Positions 1-10,308 are shown, counted from the stretch's first letter. The stretch: DNA of 64,000 nucleotides from Rhizobium sp. L1K21 (GCF_024055895.1 NZ_JAMXLE010000001.1:1736001-1800000); one strand, 5' to 3'. Numbers and translations: made by a program. The notes: generated by a model from the letters alone, not told the origin.

Positions 1-785
1 GCGAGCGTCTGCTTCACGTCTCCGGAGGCATCGGCAAAGTCCTTCGTCACCTTGTCGACGTTTGCGAGAATGTTGTCGACCTTTTGCGTGTCCACCGATT
101 TGAGAAGACCTTCGGCGGCGGAGAGCGTGGAATCGAGCCGGCCTGACAGGCCTTCAATGGTTGTCGAAAGCGAACTTACGCTCTTGAGGAACGTATCGAT
201 ACCGTCGGAATTGTCCGCAAGTGCCTGCGAGAACTCCTCGGCGTTCTGCACCGTGCGGGTCAGCGGCCCTTTCGCGGTTGTGGCGAATTCCTGGATATCG
301 CCCACCGCCACATCGACCTTCTTCAGGATCTTGTCGGCTGTCGCCAGAAGGTTGGTCACGCTCGATTGCTCGGCCAGAATTTCGGCCCGCGTGCCCTTCT
401 CTTCCGCCTGGCGCAGAATGTTCTGCTCGCTCGGCAGCCCACCGGAAAGTTCGATATAGGCAGAACCTGTGAGGCCCTGTACCTCCAGGATGGCCTTGGT
501 GCTCTGGTAGATCGGCGCATCGGCGGAGACGCTGGTGAAAGCGACCGAATATTCGGGATCGGATGCATCGATCACGAGGCTGCGCACCGAGCCGATCTGA
601 ATACCGTTGAACCGCACCGGCGAGCCCACGCTCAGCCCGTTTGCCGAGCCTGGAATGCGCACGATGAGTTCGGCTGTCGGACCGCTGCGGCCATATTGCG
701 ACATCCAGAACACGAAGGCGAAGGCCGCGGCCATGACAGCCACGGTGAAAAATCCAACAATTGCGTAATTCGCTTTAGTTTCCAT
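1..785 (-). CDS. mlaD: MlaD-type MCE-domain lipid-binding protein (3' end cut by window edge)
   Basis: Substrate-binding component of the Mla-type ABC system that moves phospholipids between outer and inner membrane. The protein starts METKANYAIVG, has one N-terminal membrane helix (about residues 7-25) and then an MCE domain (about 38-115), followed by a long helical region running to the window edge. It lies 42 bases downstream of the ATPase gene on the same strand, the usual mlaE-mlaF-mlaD order in Hyphomicrobiales. The C-terminus, and probably a lipoprotein partner gene, lie outside the window. Family assignment is firm; substrate is inferred from the family. Confidence 0.9.
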   Translation of the reverse strand, partial: METKANYAIVGFFTVAVMAAAFAFVFWMSQYGRSGPTAELIVRIPGSANGLSVGSPVRFNGIQIGSVRSLVIDASDPEYSVAFTSVSADAPIYQSTKAILEVQGLTGSAYIELSGGLPSEQNILRQAEEKGTRAEILAEQSSVTNLLATADKILKKVDVAVGDIQEFATTAKGPLTRTVQNAEEFSQALADNSDGIDTFLKSVSSLSTTIEGLSGRLDSTLSAAEGLLKSVDTQKVDNILANVDKVTKDFADASGDVKQTL

Positions 786-827
786 ATCGCCTTCACTGGC
801 CGGCACAGCGCCGGTTCGCCTGCTCCA

Positions 828-1622
828 CTATTGCCTGTTTCCGTCGCCGGGCACAATCGCACGGGCGCGTTTACCACGAAAATAGGATTTTACCCACGGA
901 TCATCAAATGCCAGCATGTCATCAATCGTTCCTTCCACCAGGACCTTTTTCTGGCTGAGCACCGCAATCCGGTCGCACACCGAAAACAGGCTGTCCAGAT
1001 CGTGCGTCACCATATAGACGGTCAGCCCCAGCGTGTCGCGCAGGCGCGCAATCAGATCGTCAAATTCGGCAGCGCCGATCGGATCGAGACCGGAGGTCGG
1101 CTCGTCGAGGAAAACCAGGTCGGGGTCGAGCGCCAGCGCACGGGCAAGTGCCGCACGCTTGATCATGCCGCCTGACAGTTCGGAGGGATATTTGTCCGCA
1201 GCTTCCGGGGCAAGGCCAACAAGCTGTATCTTCAGCCGGGCAAATTCATCCATCATCCATTTGGGAAGATCGAGATATTCACGCATGGGCAACTGAATAT
1301 TTTCCTTCACCGTCAGCGAGGAAAACAGTGCGCCGTGCTGGAAAAGCACGCCAAGCCGCATATCCACTTCCATGCGTTCATTGGCGCTCAGTTTGTCGTA
1401 ATCGGCTCCATCGATGGCAATCGTGCCTGCGCGGCGCGGTATCAGTCCGAGGATCGAGCGCATCAAGACCGATTTGCCGGTTCCTGAGGCTCCAACAAAG
1501 CCCAGAATTTCACCCTTGCGTACATCGAGATCGAGGTTTTCCAGCACGATCTGATCGCCGAAGCCCACGGTGATCCCGTGGGCAGAAAGAATAATATCGC
1601 GATTGTCCGGCTGGTCCGTCAT
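828..1622 (-). CDS. mlaF: MlaF-type ABC transporter ATP-binding protein
   Basis: ATPase of the Mla-type lipid transporter. With the chosen start the protein has 264 residues. Walker A GASGTGKS is at 44-51, signature LSGGM at 149-153, Walker B LVFLDE at 169-174 and the switch histidine at 207, all intact. A longer reading from a TTG at 1634 is possible, but the ATG at 1622 follows a GAGGGGCGGG ribosome-binding stretch and sits 8 bases after the permease stop, so I chose it. It is co-transcribed with mlaE and mlaD. Confidence 0.92.
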   Translation of the reverse strand: MTDQPDNRDIILSAHGITVGFGDQIVLENLDLDVRKGEILGFVGASGTGKSVLMRSILGLIPRRAGTIAIDGADYDKLSANERMEVDMRLGVLFQHGALFSSLTVKENIQLPMREYLDLPKWMMDEFARLKIQLVGLAPEAADKYPSELSGGMIKRAALARALALDPDLVFLDEPTSGLDPIGAAEFDDLIARLRDTLGLTVYMVTHDLDSLFSVCDRIAVLSQKKVLVEGTIDDMLAFDDPWVKSYFRGKRARAIVPGDGNRQ

Positions 1623-1630
1623 CCCGCCCC

Positions 1631-2776
1631 TCAAAAATCGATTGCCGCGTAGAACATGGCAAAAAGCCCATCCACGAGGATGACGATAAAGATCGATTTC
1701 ACCACGGCTGTCGTCACGTGATGACCAAGCGATTCGGCGCTGCCGCCCACCTTCATGCCCTCAAGCGCGGAAATGATGCCGACGATGAGCGCCATGAACG
1801 GCGCCTTGATGAGACCGGAAGCGATGGTTGTGTAGTCGATGGCACCCTGCAGGCGCACCTGAAACACTTCAAACGTGATCCCCGAGTAAGCCCAGGCGAC
1901 AACGGCGGCTCCCAGAAGTGCGGCAAAGTTCGCCACGATGGTCAGGAGTGGAAGCGCAATCGTCAGCGCCACAAGGCGCGGAAAAATCACCACGCCGACC
2001 GGGTTCAGCCCCATCACGGTGAGCGCGTCGATTTCCTCGCGCATTTTCATCGAACCAAGTTCAGCGGTGATCGCACTGCCGGAGCGGCCCGCAACCATGA
2101 TCGCGGTCAAGAGCACGCCCACTTCGCGCAATTGCAGAATGCTGACGAGGTCGACGACAAAAATCTCCGCACCGAAATAGCGCAGCTGAAAGGCACCCTG
2201 CTGGGCGATGATCGCGCCTATGAGAAACGACATCAATACAATGATCGGGACGGCACGCACGCCCATCCGGTCGAGATGGGTGACGATGGAAGCCGGCGAA
2301 ACGCCAGAACCACGCCCGAGCTTCAGCTGAGCGCCTTGAACGGCAGAGCCCAGAATGTTCATGCCCGAGAGCGTGTCGCGCCACAGTTCTTCGACGGATA
2401 TACCGACGGGTTCGAAAATGCGCTGAAAAAGCGTCCTGTGTTTCTTTTCTATCTGCGGCTTGGCCAGTTCGTCGGGCAGGCCTTCGATCAGCTGGGTGTG
2501 GCGGTCACTGGCCTTGAGGATGGTTTCATAGCCCTTGGCACGGGCCTCGTTCATCAGGCGGCGCACGAGCCAGGCGCCGGAGGTGTCCAAATGCTCGACC
2601 GCTTCGAGTTGGAATTCCACACGCTCGGCTGTGAATTTCACATTGCCGAAATCCAGAGCCTTGGCGCTGTCAGAGATAGCCGACTGACGCCAGTCGCCTT
2701 CAAATCTCAAGGTACATATCGTGTCGGCACTGCCATTGTCCGCACTAAGGCTGGCAGGCGCTTCGGATATAGCCAT
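1631..2776 (-). CDS. mlaE: MlaE-type ABC transporter permease with STAS-like N-terminus
   Basis: Membrane permease of the lipid transporter, 381 residues from the ATG at 2776. The first 110 residues look like a soluble STAS-like domain (text such as HLDTSGAWLVRRL), an architecture common in alphaproteobacterial MlaE. The remainder is the MlaE permease domain with about five to six hydrophobic segments and the conserved MKMREEIDALTVMG region. An upstream GTG at 2809 in the same frame would add 11 residues. First gene of the mlaEFD operon. Confidence 0.9.
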   Translation of the reverse strand: MAISEAPASLSADNGSADTICTLRFEGDWRQSAISDSAKALDFGNVKFTAERVEFQLEAVEHLDTSGAWLVRRLMNEARAKGYETILKASDRHTQLIEGLPDELAKPQIEKKHRTLFQRIFEPVGISVEELWRDTLSGMNILGSAVQGAQLKLGRGSGVSPASIVTHLDRMGVRAVPIIVLMSFLIGAIIAQQGAFQLRYFGAEIFVVDLVSILQLREVGVLLTAIMVAGRSGSAITAELGSMKMREEIDALTVMGLNPVGVVIFPRLVALTIALPLLTIVANFAALLGAAVVAWAYSGITFEVFQVRLQGAIDYTTIASGLIKAPFMALIVGIISALEGMKVGGSAESLGHHVTTAVVKSIFIVILVDGLFAMFYAAIDF

Positions 2777-2947
2777 TCCACGCCACTCTGATTCTGCATT
2801 ACGCAACACATTGCTTATATCGGTCGACGATGCGGAATACTATCGGCCACGGTCGTGAATGTGCCCATGGCTGTGTCGAACCTGTGCCGGAGTGAGGCAC
2901 TGCGGCAACAGATAGATGGACGCAGCCTTATACCGCGCCCCAATAGC

Positions 2948-3772
2948 TCAGGCGGCTTCCACCTTCTTGGGGGTCCGTGCCGGCAATTCAATCACCTTGT
3001 CGGTGCGGGGGGCCGCTTTCAATTCCGGCACCCAGTGAATGAGTTCCATTCGTCCGTCGAAATGCTCCACAACGGCGGTGCAGCTTTCAACCCAGTCGCC
3101 CGTGTTGATGTAGCGAATGCCATCCATGTCTTCCATCACGGCGTGGTGGATATGACCGCAGATCACGCCATCGACATTGTTGCGGCGTGCTTCTTCTGAG
3201 ACGAATTTCTGAAATTCGCCGATGAAATTGACTGCCGATTTCACCTGCAGCTTGGCCCATGCCGAAAAGGACCAGTAGGGCAAGCCGAGAAGCCGGCGCA
3301 GCGCCGCCAGACCGCGGTTGATGGCGATGGCGGTGTCGTAGGCCCAGTCTCCGAGATAGGCCACAATGCGGTAATTGCGCACCACCACGTCGAACTCATC
3401 GCCGTGGAGAACCAGATATTTCAGGCCATCTGCACCTTCGTGAACATGGCGGAGCGCCACTTCTATGCCGCCGAAATGCATGCCGGGGAAATCACGGAGA
3501 AACTCATCGTGATTGCCGGGGATGTAGATGATGCGCGCACCTTTACGCGCCTTGCGCAACAGCTTTTGCACAACGTCGTTATAGGTCTGTATCCAATGCC
3601 AGCTGCGCTTGAGGCGCCAGCCGTCGACGATATCACCGACGAGGTAAAAGGTATCGGCATCGTGATAGCGCAGGAAGTCGATCAGAAAATCGGCCTTTGC
3701 CGCCTTCGAGCCAAGGTGTACGTCCGAAATGAAAATTGTCCGGAATTTTCTGCAAGCGATTTCTTCAGCCAT
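2948..3772 (-). CDS. LpxH-like metallophosphoesterase (putative UDP-2,3-diacylglucosamine diphosphatase)
   Basis: Calcineurin-type phosphoesterase of 274 residues. Metal-binding motifs are complete: SDVHLGS (D17, H19), GDIVD at 46-50, GNHDE at 86-90, a central HGDEFD, and GHIHH near residue 208. This set matches the LpxH-like family, which removes UMP from UDP-2,3-diacylglucosamine in lipid A synthesis. Most alphaproteobacteria use the unrelated LpxI for that step, so the lipid A role is an inference from similarity, and another phosphoesterase substrate is possible. Monocistronic, divergent from maeB. Confidence 0.8.
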   Translation of the reverse strand: MAEEIACRKFRTIFISDVHLGSKAAKADFLIDFLRYHDADTFYLVGDIVDGWRLKRSWHWIQTYNDVVQKLLRKARKGARIIYIPGNHDEFLRDFPGMHFGGIEVALRHVHEGADGLKYLVLHGDEFDVVVRNYRIVAYLGDWAYDTAIAINRGLAALRRLLGLPYWSFSAWAKLQVKSAVNFIGEFQKFVSEEARRNNVDGVICGHIHHAVMEDMDGIRYINTGDWVESCTAVVEHFDGRMELIHWVPELKAAPRTDKVIELPARTPKKVEAA

Positions 3773-3949
3773 CTCGCGCCAGCCTCTTGTTCAACTCAGC
3801 CTCCTAAAAACAGAGTCTTGTTGCAGGAAAATGACAGGCTACCGACAGCTGCCATGCATAAAGGCGCAGTCAGCTATGGATTTGGCTGTAAAATCGGCCT
3901 AATGAGAGCGAAATCAAACGATTGAATAACCTCGGGGAGAGCGGGCAGC

Positions 3950-6247
3950 ATGGAAACGGAAAGAGCGGCCAACAAGGGCGATATTGACGAACAGGCACTG
4001 TTTTTCCACCGATATCCCCGCCCCGGAAAACTCGAAATCCAGGCGACCAAGCCGCTCGGCAACCAGCGCGACTTAGCGCTTGCCTATTCACCGGGTGTTG
4101 CCGCCCCCTGCCTTGCCATCCAGGCCGAGCCGGAAGCCGCCGCCGCCTATACCGCGCGCGCCAATCTCGTCGGCGTCGTTTCCAACGGCACCGCCGTTCT
4201 TGGGCTGGGCAATATCGGCCCGCTCGCCTCCAAGCCGGTGATGGAAGGCAAGGCCGTTCTGTTCAAGAAATTCGCAGGTATCGACGTTTTCGATATCGAA
4301 GTGGATGCGTCGGACGTCGACCACATGGTCACGGTGGTCTCGGCACTGGAGCCGACATTCGGCGGCATCAATCTGGAAGATATCAAGGCGCCGGAGTGTT
4401 TCGAGGTCGAGCGCCAGCTGCGCGAAAAGATGAATATTCCGGTCTTCCATGATGACCAGCATGGCACGGCCATCATCGTTGCAGCCGCTGTTCTCAACGG
4501 CCTGGAACTGGCAGGCAAGGACATCGCCAAGGTCAAGATCGTTGCCTCCGGCGCGGGTGCGGCGGCTCTCGCCTGCCTCAATCTGCTGGTGGCGCTCGGT
4601 GCCACGCGCGAAAACATCTGGGTCCACGATATCGAAGGCCTGGTCTATAAAGGCCGCGAAACTTTGATGGACGAGTGGAAATCGGTTTATGCGCAGGACT
4701 CCAGCAATCGCACGCTGGCTGACTCCATTGGCGACGCCGACGTGTTCCTCGGTCTATCAGCTGCCGGAGTGCTGAAACCGGACCTCTTGAACCAGATGGC
4801 GGAAAAGCCGCTCATCATGGCGCTTGCCAATCCCACTCCCGAAATCATGCCGGATCTTGCCCGTGCTGCTCGCCCGGACGCGATGATCTGCACGGGTCGC
4901 TCGGATTTCCCCAACCAGGTCAACAATGTCCTGTGTTTCCCCTATATCTTCCGCGGCGCGCTCGATTGCGGTGCCAGCACCATCAATGAGGAGATGAAGC
5001 TTGCCGCCGTTCGCGCCATTGCAGCGCTTGCCCGCGAAGAGCCATCGGATGTGGCCGCGCGGGCCTATTCCGGCGATACGCCGACCTTCGGTCCGGAATA
5101 CCTGATCCCCTCGCCGTTCGACCAACGTCTCATCCTGCGCATTGCGCCAGCAGTTGCAAAGGCGGCCGCCGAAAGCGGCGTGGCCATGCGCCCGATCACT
5201 GATTTCGACGCCTATCTCGATCAGCTGAACCGCTTCGTCTTCCGCTCCGGACTCATCATGAAGCCGCTCTTTGCCGCCGCCAAGACCGCACGCAAGAAGC
5301 GTGTCATCTTTGCCGAAGGCGAGGATGAACGCGTGTTGCGCGCCGCCCAGGTGCTTCTCGAAGAAGGCGTGGGCGAGCCGGTGCTCATCGGTCGCCCCGG
5401 TCCCGTCAATGCGCGTCTTGAGCGGTACGGTCTCAGAATTCGTCCGGGCAAAGATTTCGATCTCGTCAACCCGGAATCCGATGTGCGCTACCGCGAATAT
5501 GTGGATGAGTATTTTGCGCTGGTGGGCCGCAAGGGGGTGATCCCAGAAGCTGCGCGCACCATCGTGCGCACCAATACAACTGTCATCGGCGCGCTGGCTT
5601 TGCGCCGTGGTGACGCGGATGCGCTCATCTGCGGTGTCGAAGGCCGTTATGCCCGCCATCTGCGTGAAGTCTCGCTCATCATCGGCAAGAAACCGGGCAT
5701 CACCGATTTTTCCGCTATGAGCCTGTTGATCTCGCAGCGTGGCGCAACCTTCTTCACCGACACTTATGTGTCGCAGGACCCAACGGCGGAAGAAATCGCG
5801 GAAATGACCATCCTGGCTGCCCAGGAAATCCGCCGCTTTGGTATCACGCCGCGTGCCGCCCTCGTTTCGCATTCCAATTTCGGGTCACGCGATTCGGATA
5901 GTGCCGCGAAGATGCGCTGTGCCTTGTCGCTGCTTCGCGAACGCGCGCCCGATCTGGAAGTCGACGGTGAAATGCACGGCGATTCAGCCATATCGGAAGA
6001 ATTGCGCCGCCGCGTCATGCCCTCCACGACGCTCACCGGCGAAGCCAATCTCATTGTCTTCCCGAACCTGGACGCTGCCAACATCACGCTCGGCATCGTC
6101 AAGACCATGACGGAAAGCCTGCATGTCGGCCCCATCCTCCTGGGCGCAGCCATGCCGGCGCATATTCTCTCACCTTCCGTTACGTCACGTGGTGTGGTGA
6201 ATATGGCAACGCTTGCCGTTGTAGAGGCCTCGCACCCCGCGGAATGA
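3950..6247 (+). CDS. maeB: NADP-dependent malic enzyme with C-terminal phosphotransacetylase-like domain
   Basis: Decarboxylates malate to pyruvate and supplies NADPH. The protein has 765 residues, the usual size for the large two-domain MaeB form. The malic N- and NAD-binding domains cover about 20-420, with [28 protein letters not shown] and HDDQHGTAI visible. The remaining half (about 430-760) is phosphotransacetylase-like; in known MaeB enzymes this half is regulatory and senses acetyl-CoA rather than catalysing transfer. The ATG at 3950 follows GGGGAGAGCGGG. It ends at a hairpin shared with the convergent ocd gene. Confidence 0.96.
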   Translation: METERAANKGDIDEQALFFHRYPRPGKLEIQATKPLGNQRDLALAYSPGVAAPCLAIQAEPEAAAAYTARANLVGVVSNGTAVLGLGNIGPLASKPVMEGKAVLFKKFAGIDVFDIEVDASDVDHMVTVVSALEPTFGGINLEDIKAPECFEVERQLREKMNIPVFHDDQHGTAIIVAAAVLNGLELAGKDIAKVKIVASGAGAAALACLNLLVALGATRENIWVHDIEGLVYKGRETLMDEWKSVYAQDSSNRTLADSIGDADVFLGLSAAGVLKPDLLNQMAEKPLIMALANPTPEIMPDLARAARPDAMICTGRSDFPNQVNNVLCFPYIFRGALDCGASTINEEMKLAAVRAIAALAREEPSDVAARAYSGDTPTFGPEYLIPSPFDQRLILRIAPAVAKAAAESGVAMRPITDFDAYLDQLNRFVFRSGLIMKPLFAAAKTARKKRVIFAEGEDERVLRAAQVLLEEGVGEPVLIGRPGPVNARLERYGLRIRPGKDFDLVNPESDVRYREYVDEYFALVGRKGVIPEAARTIVRTNTTVIGALALRRGDADALICGVEGRYARHLREVSLIIGKKPGITDFSAMSLLISQRGATFFTDTYVSQDPTAEEIAEMTILAAQEIRRFGITPRAALVSHSNFGSRDSDSAAKMRCALSLLRERAPDLEVDGEMHGDSAISEELRRRVMPSTTLTGEANLIVFPNLDAANITLGIVKTMTESLHVGPILLGAAMPAHILSPSVTSRGVVNMATLAVVEASHPAE

Positions 6248-6263
6248 AGGCCTGACGTAACGT

Positions 6264-6291
6264 AAAGCTGGCGCTCAGACCGCCAGCTTTT
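6264..6291. terminator. Convergent hairpin between maeB and ocd
   Basis: AAAGCTGGCG (6264-6273) pairs perfectly with CGCCAGCTTT (6281-6290) over a 7-base loop, followed on the plus strand by a short T run. It lies between convergent genes and overlaps the last codons of ocd, so it could terminate both transcripts. Confidence 0.7.
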
Positions 6292-7330
6292 CACGTTCCT
6301 TTGCGCGCAGCAGCATACCGAAGAGATCGCGCGGATCATCCGGGTCCGCGAGCAGGTCCAGCTCTTCAAAAAGACCGGTCTCTTGCAGTTTGGCCCGCAC
6401 ATAGCGCAGGGCCGAAAAATCCTCCACGGCAAAGCCAACGGAATCGAACAGCGTGATGGCGCGGTCGGATTTGCGGCCATCAGCTTCGCCCGCCATGACC
6501 TGCCACAGTTCGGTTACGGGATAATCGTCGTCCAATTGCTGGATTTCGCCTTCGATGCGGGTTTGCGGCGGAAATTCAACGAAAATGTCCGAGCGCAGCA
6601 GGATTTCTTTTTGCAGTTCGGTCTTGCCGGGGCAGTCACCGCCAACCGCATTGATGTGAATGCCCTCGCCGACCATATTGTCGTTCAGCACCGTTGCATA
6701 TTGTTTGTCAGCCGTCACCGTGGTCACGATGTCTGCTCCTTCCAGCGCGTCTGCGCCGCTTTCGCAAATCACCGCCTCAATGCCGGTTCCCACCAAATTG
6801 CGCGCCAAACGCAGGCTTGCGGAACGGTCGATATCATAAAGGCGAACCTTGTCGACGCCGAGGATTGATTTGAAGGCGATTGCCTGAAAGTCGGACTGTG
6901 CTCCATTGCCGATGATCGCCATTGTGCGCGCATTCTTGCGGGCCAGAAACTTGGCAGCAGTGGCCGACGTTGCCGCAGTGCGCAGCGCCGTCAAAATCGT
7001 CATTTCGCTCAGGAGAACCGGATAACCCGTTGCCACATCGGAGAGCACGCCGAAGGCTGTCACCGTCTGGCGACCACTGCGGGCATTCTTCGGATGGCCG
7101 TTCACATATTTGAAGCCGTAAACTTCGCCGTCGCTGGTCGGCATCAGCTCGATCACGCCTTCAGCACTGTGCGAGGGAATGCGCGCCACCTTGTCAAAAC
7201 TTTCCCAGCGGCGGAAGTCGTCTTCGATCACCAGACCGAGTTCCTTCATGAAGCGTTCCGGGCCGATGGCATTGACCAGGCGCATCATGTTTTCAACGGA
7301 TACGAAGGGAACGATATTGAGTTTATCCAT
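6275..7330 (-). CDS. arcB: Ornithine cyclodeaminase
   Basis: Converts L-ornithine to L-proline with release of ammonia, using bound NAD. The 351-residue product is full length for the OCD/mu-crystallin family and contains the dinucleotide motif GNGAQS, the region VILLSEMTILTALRTAATSA-like in the substrate site, and AVGGDCPGKTEL. Start is the ATG at 7330, preceded by AGGAG about 10 bases upstream; it lies two bases after the arginase TGA, implying translational coupling. Together with arginase it forms the arginine-to-proline route known from Agrobacterium and Brucella. Confidence 0.93.
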   Translation of the reverse strand: MDKLNIVPFVSVENMMRLVNAIGPERFMKELGLVIEDDFRRWESFDKVARIPSHSAEGVIELMPTSDGEVYGFKYVNGHPKNARSGRQTVTAFGVLSDVATGYPVLLSEMTILTALRTAATSATAAKFLARKNARTMAIIGNGAQSDFQAIAFKSILGVDKVRLYDIDRSASLRLARNLVGTGIEAVICESGADALEGADIVTTVTADKQYATVLNDNMVGEGIHINAVGGDCPGKTELQKEILLRSDIFVEFPPQTRIEGEIQQLDDDYPVTELWQVMAGEADGRKSDRAITLFDSVGFAVEDFSALRYVRAKLQETGLFEELDLLADPDDPRDLFGMLLRAKEREKLAV

Positions 7331-7332
7331 GA

Positions 7333-8262
7333 TCAAAAGCTCCTGGTTGGTCTGTCCATCACGCGCTTGCCCATCAGGCTTGCGGCAAGGTCGGTCATCA
7401 GCATGGCCGTGCGGCCGCGCTCGTCGAGGAAAGGGTTGAGTTCAACAAGATCAAGGCTTGTCACGAGGCCGCTGTCGTGCAGCATTTCCATGATCAGATG
7501 GGCTTCGCGGAAGCTCGCGCCGCCGGGTACGGTCGTGCCGACAGCAGGGGCGATTGCGGGGTCAAGAAAATCAACGTCAAGGCTCACATGCAGATCGCCG
7601 CCGGCAGCCTCGACCGTTTCAAGAAAGGCGCGTAAGAGCGGCACCACGCCATGTTCGTCAATCGCGCGCATGTCGTGGACGGTCACGCCGTTTTCGGACA
7701 GCGCCTTGCGCTCTGCGGGATCGACGCTTCGAATGCCCATCATGCAGATATTGTCCGGCTTCACCGGGGCTGAGACCTTTGGCATGGCATCGCCAAAACC
7801 CTTCAGGCCGGAGGCATAGGCCATCGGCGTGCCGTGCAGATTACCGCTCGTCGTGGTGTCGAACGTGTGGAAATCCGGATGCGCATCGAGCCAGAGTACG
7901 AAGAACGGGCGGCCATTCTCGGCAGCATGGCGGGCAAGCGCTGTCACAGAACCGGCCGCAATGGAATGGTCGCCGCCTGCCAGAATGGGCATGCCGTCAT
8001 TGCGCGCCTCATAAACCGCCTCGGCAATCGCCTCGGTCCATGCCGCATATTCAGGAAGTGCCTTCAACACGGTGTTGCCATGCACGATATTGCGCGTGCC
8101 GGCAGGGCGGATATCGCCGCGGTCTTCCACCCGATGGCCAAGTTCGCGCAAAGCGTCCGGCAGACCGGCAGTGCGATAGGCCGCAGGACCCATGGCGCAA
8201 CCGCCACGTCCGGCACCACTTTCCACGGGTGCGCCCAAAAGAATGCAATTCGTGTTTTCCAT
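7333..8262 (-). CDS. arcA: Arginase
   Basis: Hydrolyses arginine to ornithine and urea. The 309-residue protein has the ureohydrolase manganese motifs GGDHSIA, WLDAHPDFHTF and SLDVDFLDP. The start ATG follows AGGAGG with a 6-base gap. It is the first gene of a two-gene operon with ornithine cyclodeaminase and is transcribed away from an Lrp-family regulator, so induction by arginine through that regulator is likely, as in related rhizobial loci. The symbol follows Agrobacterium usage; rocF is an alternative. Confidence 0.94.
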   Translation of the reverse strand: MENTNCILLGAPVESGAGRGGCAMGPAAYRTAGLPDALRELGHRVEDRGDIRPAGTRNIVHGNTVLKALPEYAAWTEAIAEAVYEARNDGMPILAGGDHSIAAGSVTALARHAAENGRPFFVLWLDAHPDFHTFDTTTSGNLHGTPMAYASGLKGFGDAMPKVSAPVKPDNICMMGIRSVDPAERKALSENGVTVHDMRAIDEHGVVPLLRAFLETVEAAGGDLHVSLDVDFLDPAIAPAVGTTVPGGASFREAHLIMEMLHDSGLVTSLDLVELNPFLDERGRTAMLMTDLAASLMGKRVMDRPTRSF

Positions 8263-8309
8263 TCGCCAACCTCCTGTCTTTTGTCAAAGATAGAGGCCTC
8301 TCTTGGCGG

Positions 8310-8324
8310 TTTGAACATATCAAA
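8310..8324. promoter_or_regulatory. Candidate Lrp operator in arginase/lrp intergenic region
   Basis: The divergent intergenic region contains the inverted repeat TTTGA-ACATA-TCAAA. It is followed by further AT-rich, loosely repeated TTTTGAT/ATCATTTTGATCA text up to 8365, the kind of multi-site region Lrp-family proteins bind. Assignment rests on position and symmetry only. Confidence 0.4.
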
Positions 8325-8387
8325 TTGTCAGTTCGAGCGTTTTGATTTATCATTTTGATCATTCCTGTTTTCATTCTGGAATTCGCT

Positions 8388-8825
8388 ATGGACGAAACAG
8401 ACAAGAAGCTCATCACCCTCTTGCGCCAGAACGGGCGGCGCAGCGTTTCCGACCTCGCCCTGGAGACGGGCCTTGCGCGCGCCACCGTGCGCAGCCGGCT
8501 GGAGCGCCTGGAGGCGGATGGCGACATTATCGGTTACACGGTCATTCTGCGCGCCGATGCCTTCGAGGCACCCGTCAGAGCCATGATGTTGATCGAGGTG
8601 ACCGGCGGGTCCGGCGATCGTGTCGGTGCTTACCTCGGCAGCTTTCCCGAACTGACCGCAATCCACAAGACCAACGGCAAATGGGACTTTATCGCCGAAA
8701 TCGGCACAGACAGCCTGATCCAGCTCGACACCGTGCTGGAAAAGATCAGGCGCATTCCGGGCATTTCCACATCAGAAACCAATATTTTGCTGGCCACGCC
8801 CAAATCCACGCATGCCCGGCTCTGA
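8388..8825 (+). CDS. Lrp/AsnC-family regulator, probable regulator of arginase operon
   Basis: 145-residue transcription factor with an N-terminal winged helix (MDETDKKLITLLRQNGR onward, recognition region ARATVRSRLERLEADG) and a C-terminal RAM/AsnC ligand-binding domain. The ATG at 8388 gives the standard family length and canonical beginning; an upstream in-frame start at 8355 lies inside the control region and is less likely. Divergent arrangement with arcA-arcB is the classic layout for a specific arginine or ornithine responsive Lrp regulator. The effector is inferred. Confidence 0.9.
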   Translation: MDETDKKLITLLRQNGRRSVSDLALETGLARATVRSRLERLEADGDIIGYTVILRADAFEAPVRAMMLIEVTGGSGDRVGAYLGSFPELTAIHKTNGKWDFIAEIGTDSLIQLDTVLEKIRRIPGISTSETNILLATPKSTHARL

Positions 8826-8874
8826 TCCGAACCAGGATTGAACCCGTAGAACCTTAAAAAAGGTTCGAAACACC

Positions 8875-10308
8875 ATGTCCGATAAGACACCGACTGTCGT
8901 TCTCCTTCGCCGTGATCTGCGACTTGCAGACAACCCTGCCCTGCATGAAGCCATGCAGCGCTGCCAACCCATCGTCATCGTCTATATACGAGAGAAGGAT
9001 GACCCGGACGCCGGCGCGCTTGGAGCGGCACAAGACTGGTGGCTTCATCATTCTCTCGCAGCGCTCGGCAAATCGATCGAGAAGACCGGTAACCGGCTTA
9101 TCCTGAAATCCGGCGATCAGAACGCGATTGTCGGAAAGCTCGTGAAAGAGACCGGCGCAACCGCCGTCTACTGGAACCGCCGCTACCACAAGGCCGGACG
9201 TGAACGGGATGCGGTGCTGAAGGAAACGCTCAGGTCACGGGATATTGAAGCCATAAGCTTCGGTGCCAACCTTTTGCACGAACCAAGCCGTTTGAAGACA
9301 ACGACCGGCGGCTTCTACCGCGTCTATACACCGTTCTGGAAGGCGTTTTCTGCCGAGGCACCAATGGGTGGCCCTCACCCCGCCCCAGGTAAAATTCCGG
9401 CACCTGAAAGGTATCCCGAGAGCGAGGACCTTAAGTCATGGAGCCTGCTTCCTGAAAAACCGAATTGGGCTGCCGATTTCAGCGGATATTGGACACCTGG
9501 TGAATCCGGTGCAAGCCAGGCGCTGGAAGACTTCCTTGACGGTACGATCCGCAAATATAAGGACGGTCGCGATTTTCCCGCCAAAGACCGAACATCGCGT
9601 CTCTCTCCCCATCTCGCGCTCGGCGAAATCTCGCCTTTGCAGATCTGGCACGCGGTTTCCTCCCTGAAGTCACAGGACAGTGACACACAGAAGTTCCTGC
9701 AGGAACTGGTCTGGCGGGAGTTCTGCTGGCACCTGCTCTTCCACTTCCCGGACCTGAAGTCCGCCGAGTTCAATGACCGTTTCAAGGGCTTCGCCTGGGA
9801 TTTTGATGAGAAGGCTTTTGACCGCTGGACGAAAGGTCAAACGGGCTATCCCATCGTCGATGCGGGTATGCGCCAGCTCTGGCAGACGGGCTGGATGCAC
9901 AATCGCGTGCGCATGATTGTCGCTTCATTTCTGATCAAGGACCTGATGATCGACTGGCGCCATGGCGAGGCGTGGTTCCGCGACACGCTGGTGGACGCCG
10001 ATCCGGCTTCGAACACGGCAAGCTGGCAATGGGTTGCGGGATCAGGCGCGGATGCTGCGCCCTATTTCCGCATCTTCAATCCGGTTCTGCAGGGTGAGAA
10101 GTTTGATCCCGACGGCGACTATGTTCGCAGGTTTGTGCCGGAAATCGCCAAGCTTCCGAACAAGTACCTTCACAAGCCGTTTGCAGCACCGAAGTCTGTT
10201 CTTTCCGATGCCGGCCTTAAACTGGGCAAAGACTATCCCGAGCCGATCGTCGACCACGCGAAGGCCCGCGATCGGGCGCTCGAAGCCTTTCAGGCGACCA
10301 AGGACTGA
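8875..10308 (+). CDS. phrB: Deoxyribodipyrimidine photolyase (class I CPD photolyase)
   Basis: Light-driven repair of cyclobutane pyrimidine dimers. 477 residues: an N-terminal antenna-binding domain beginning with the family signature TVVLLRRDLRLADNPAL, then the FAD-binding helical domain with TSRLSPHLALGEISP, WREFCWHLL, GYPIVDAGMRQLWQTGWMHN and the DADPASNTASWQWVAGSG stretch that lines the FAD and DNA pocket. All expected blocks are present. It stands 50 bases after the Lrp gene and may be read from the same transcript. Confidence 0.95.
   Translation: MSDKTPTVVLLRRDLRLADNPALHEAMQRCQPIVIVYIREKDDPDAGALGAAQDWWLHHSLAALGKSIEKTGNRLILKSGDQNAIVGKLVKETGATAVYWNRRYHKAGRERDAVLKETLRSRDIEAISFGANLLHEPSRLKTTTGGFYRVYTPFWKAFSAEAPMGGPHPAPGKIPAPERYPESEDLKSWSLLPEKPNWAADFSGYWTPGESGASQALEDFLDGTIRKYKDGRDFPAKDRTSRLSPHLALGEISPLQIWHAVSSLKSQDSDTQKFLQELVWREFCWHLLFHFPDLKSAEFNDRFKGFAWDFDEKAFDRWTKGQTGYPIVDAGMRQLWQTGWMHNRVRMIVASFLIKDLMIDWRHGEAWFRDTLVDADPASNTASWQWVAGSGADAAPYFRIFNPVLQGEKFDPDGDYVRRFVPEIAKLPNKYLHKPFAAPKSVLSDAGLKLGKDYPEPIVDHAKARDRALEAFQATKD

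Noticed and set aside
1718-2791. 357-codon open frame antisense to mlaE
   Set aside because: MlaE motifs on the minus strand are convincing; the plus-strand product is histidine/arginine-rich shadow text.
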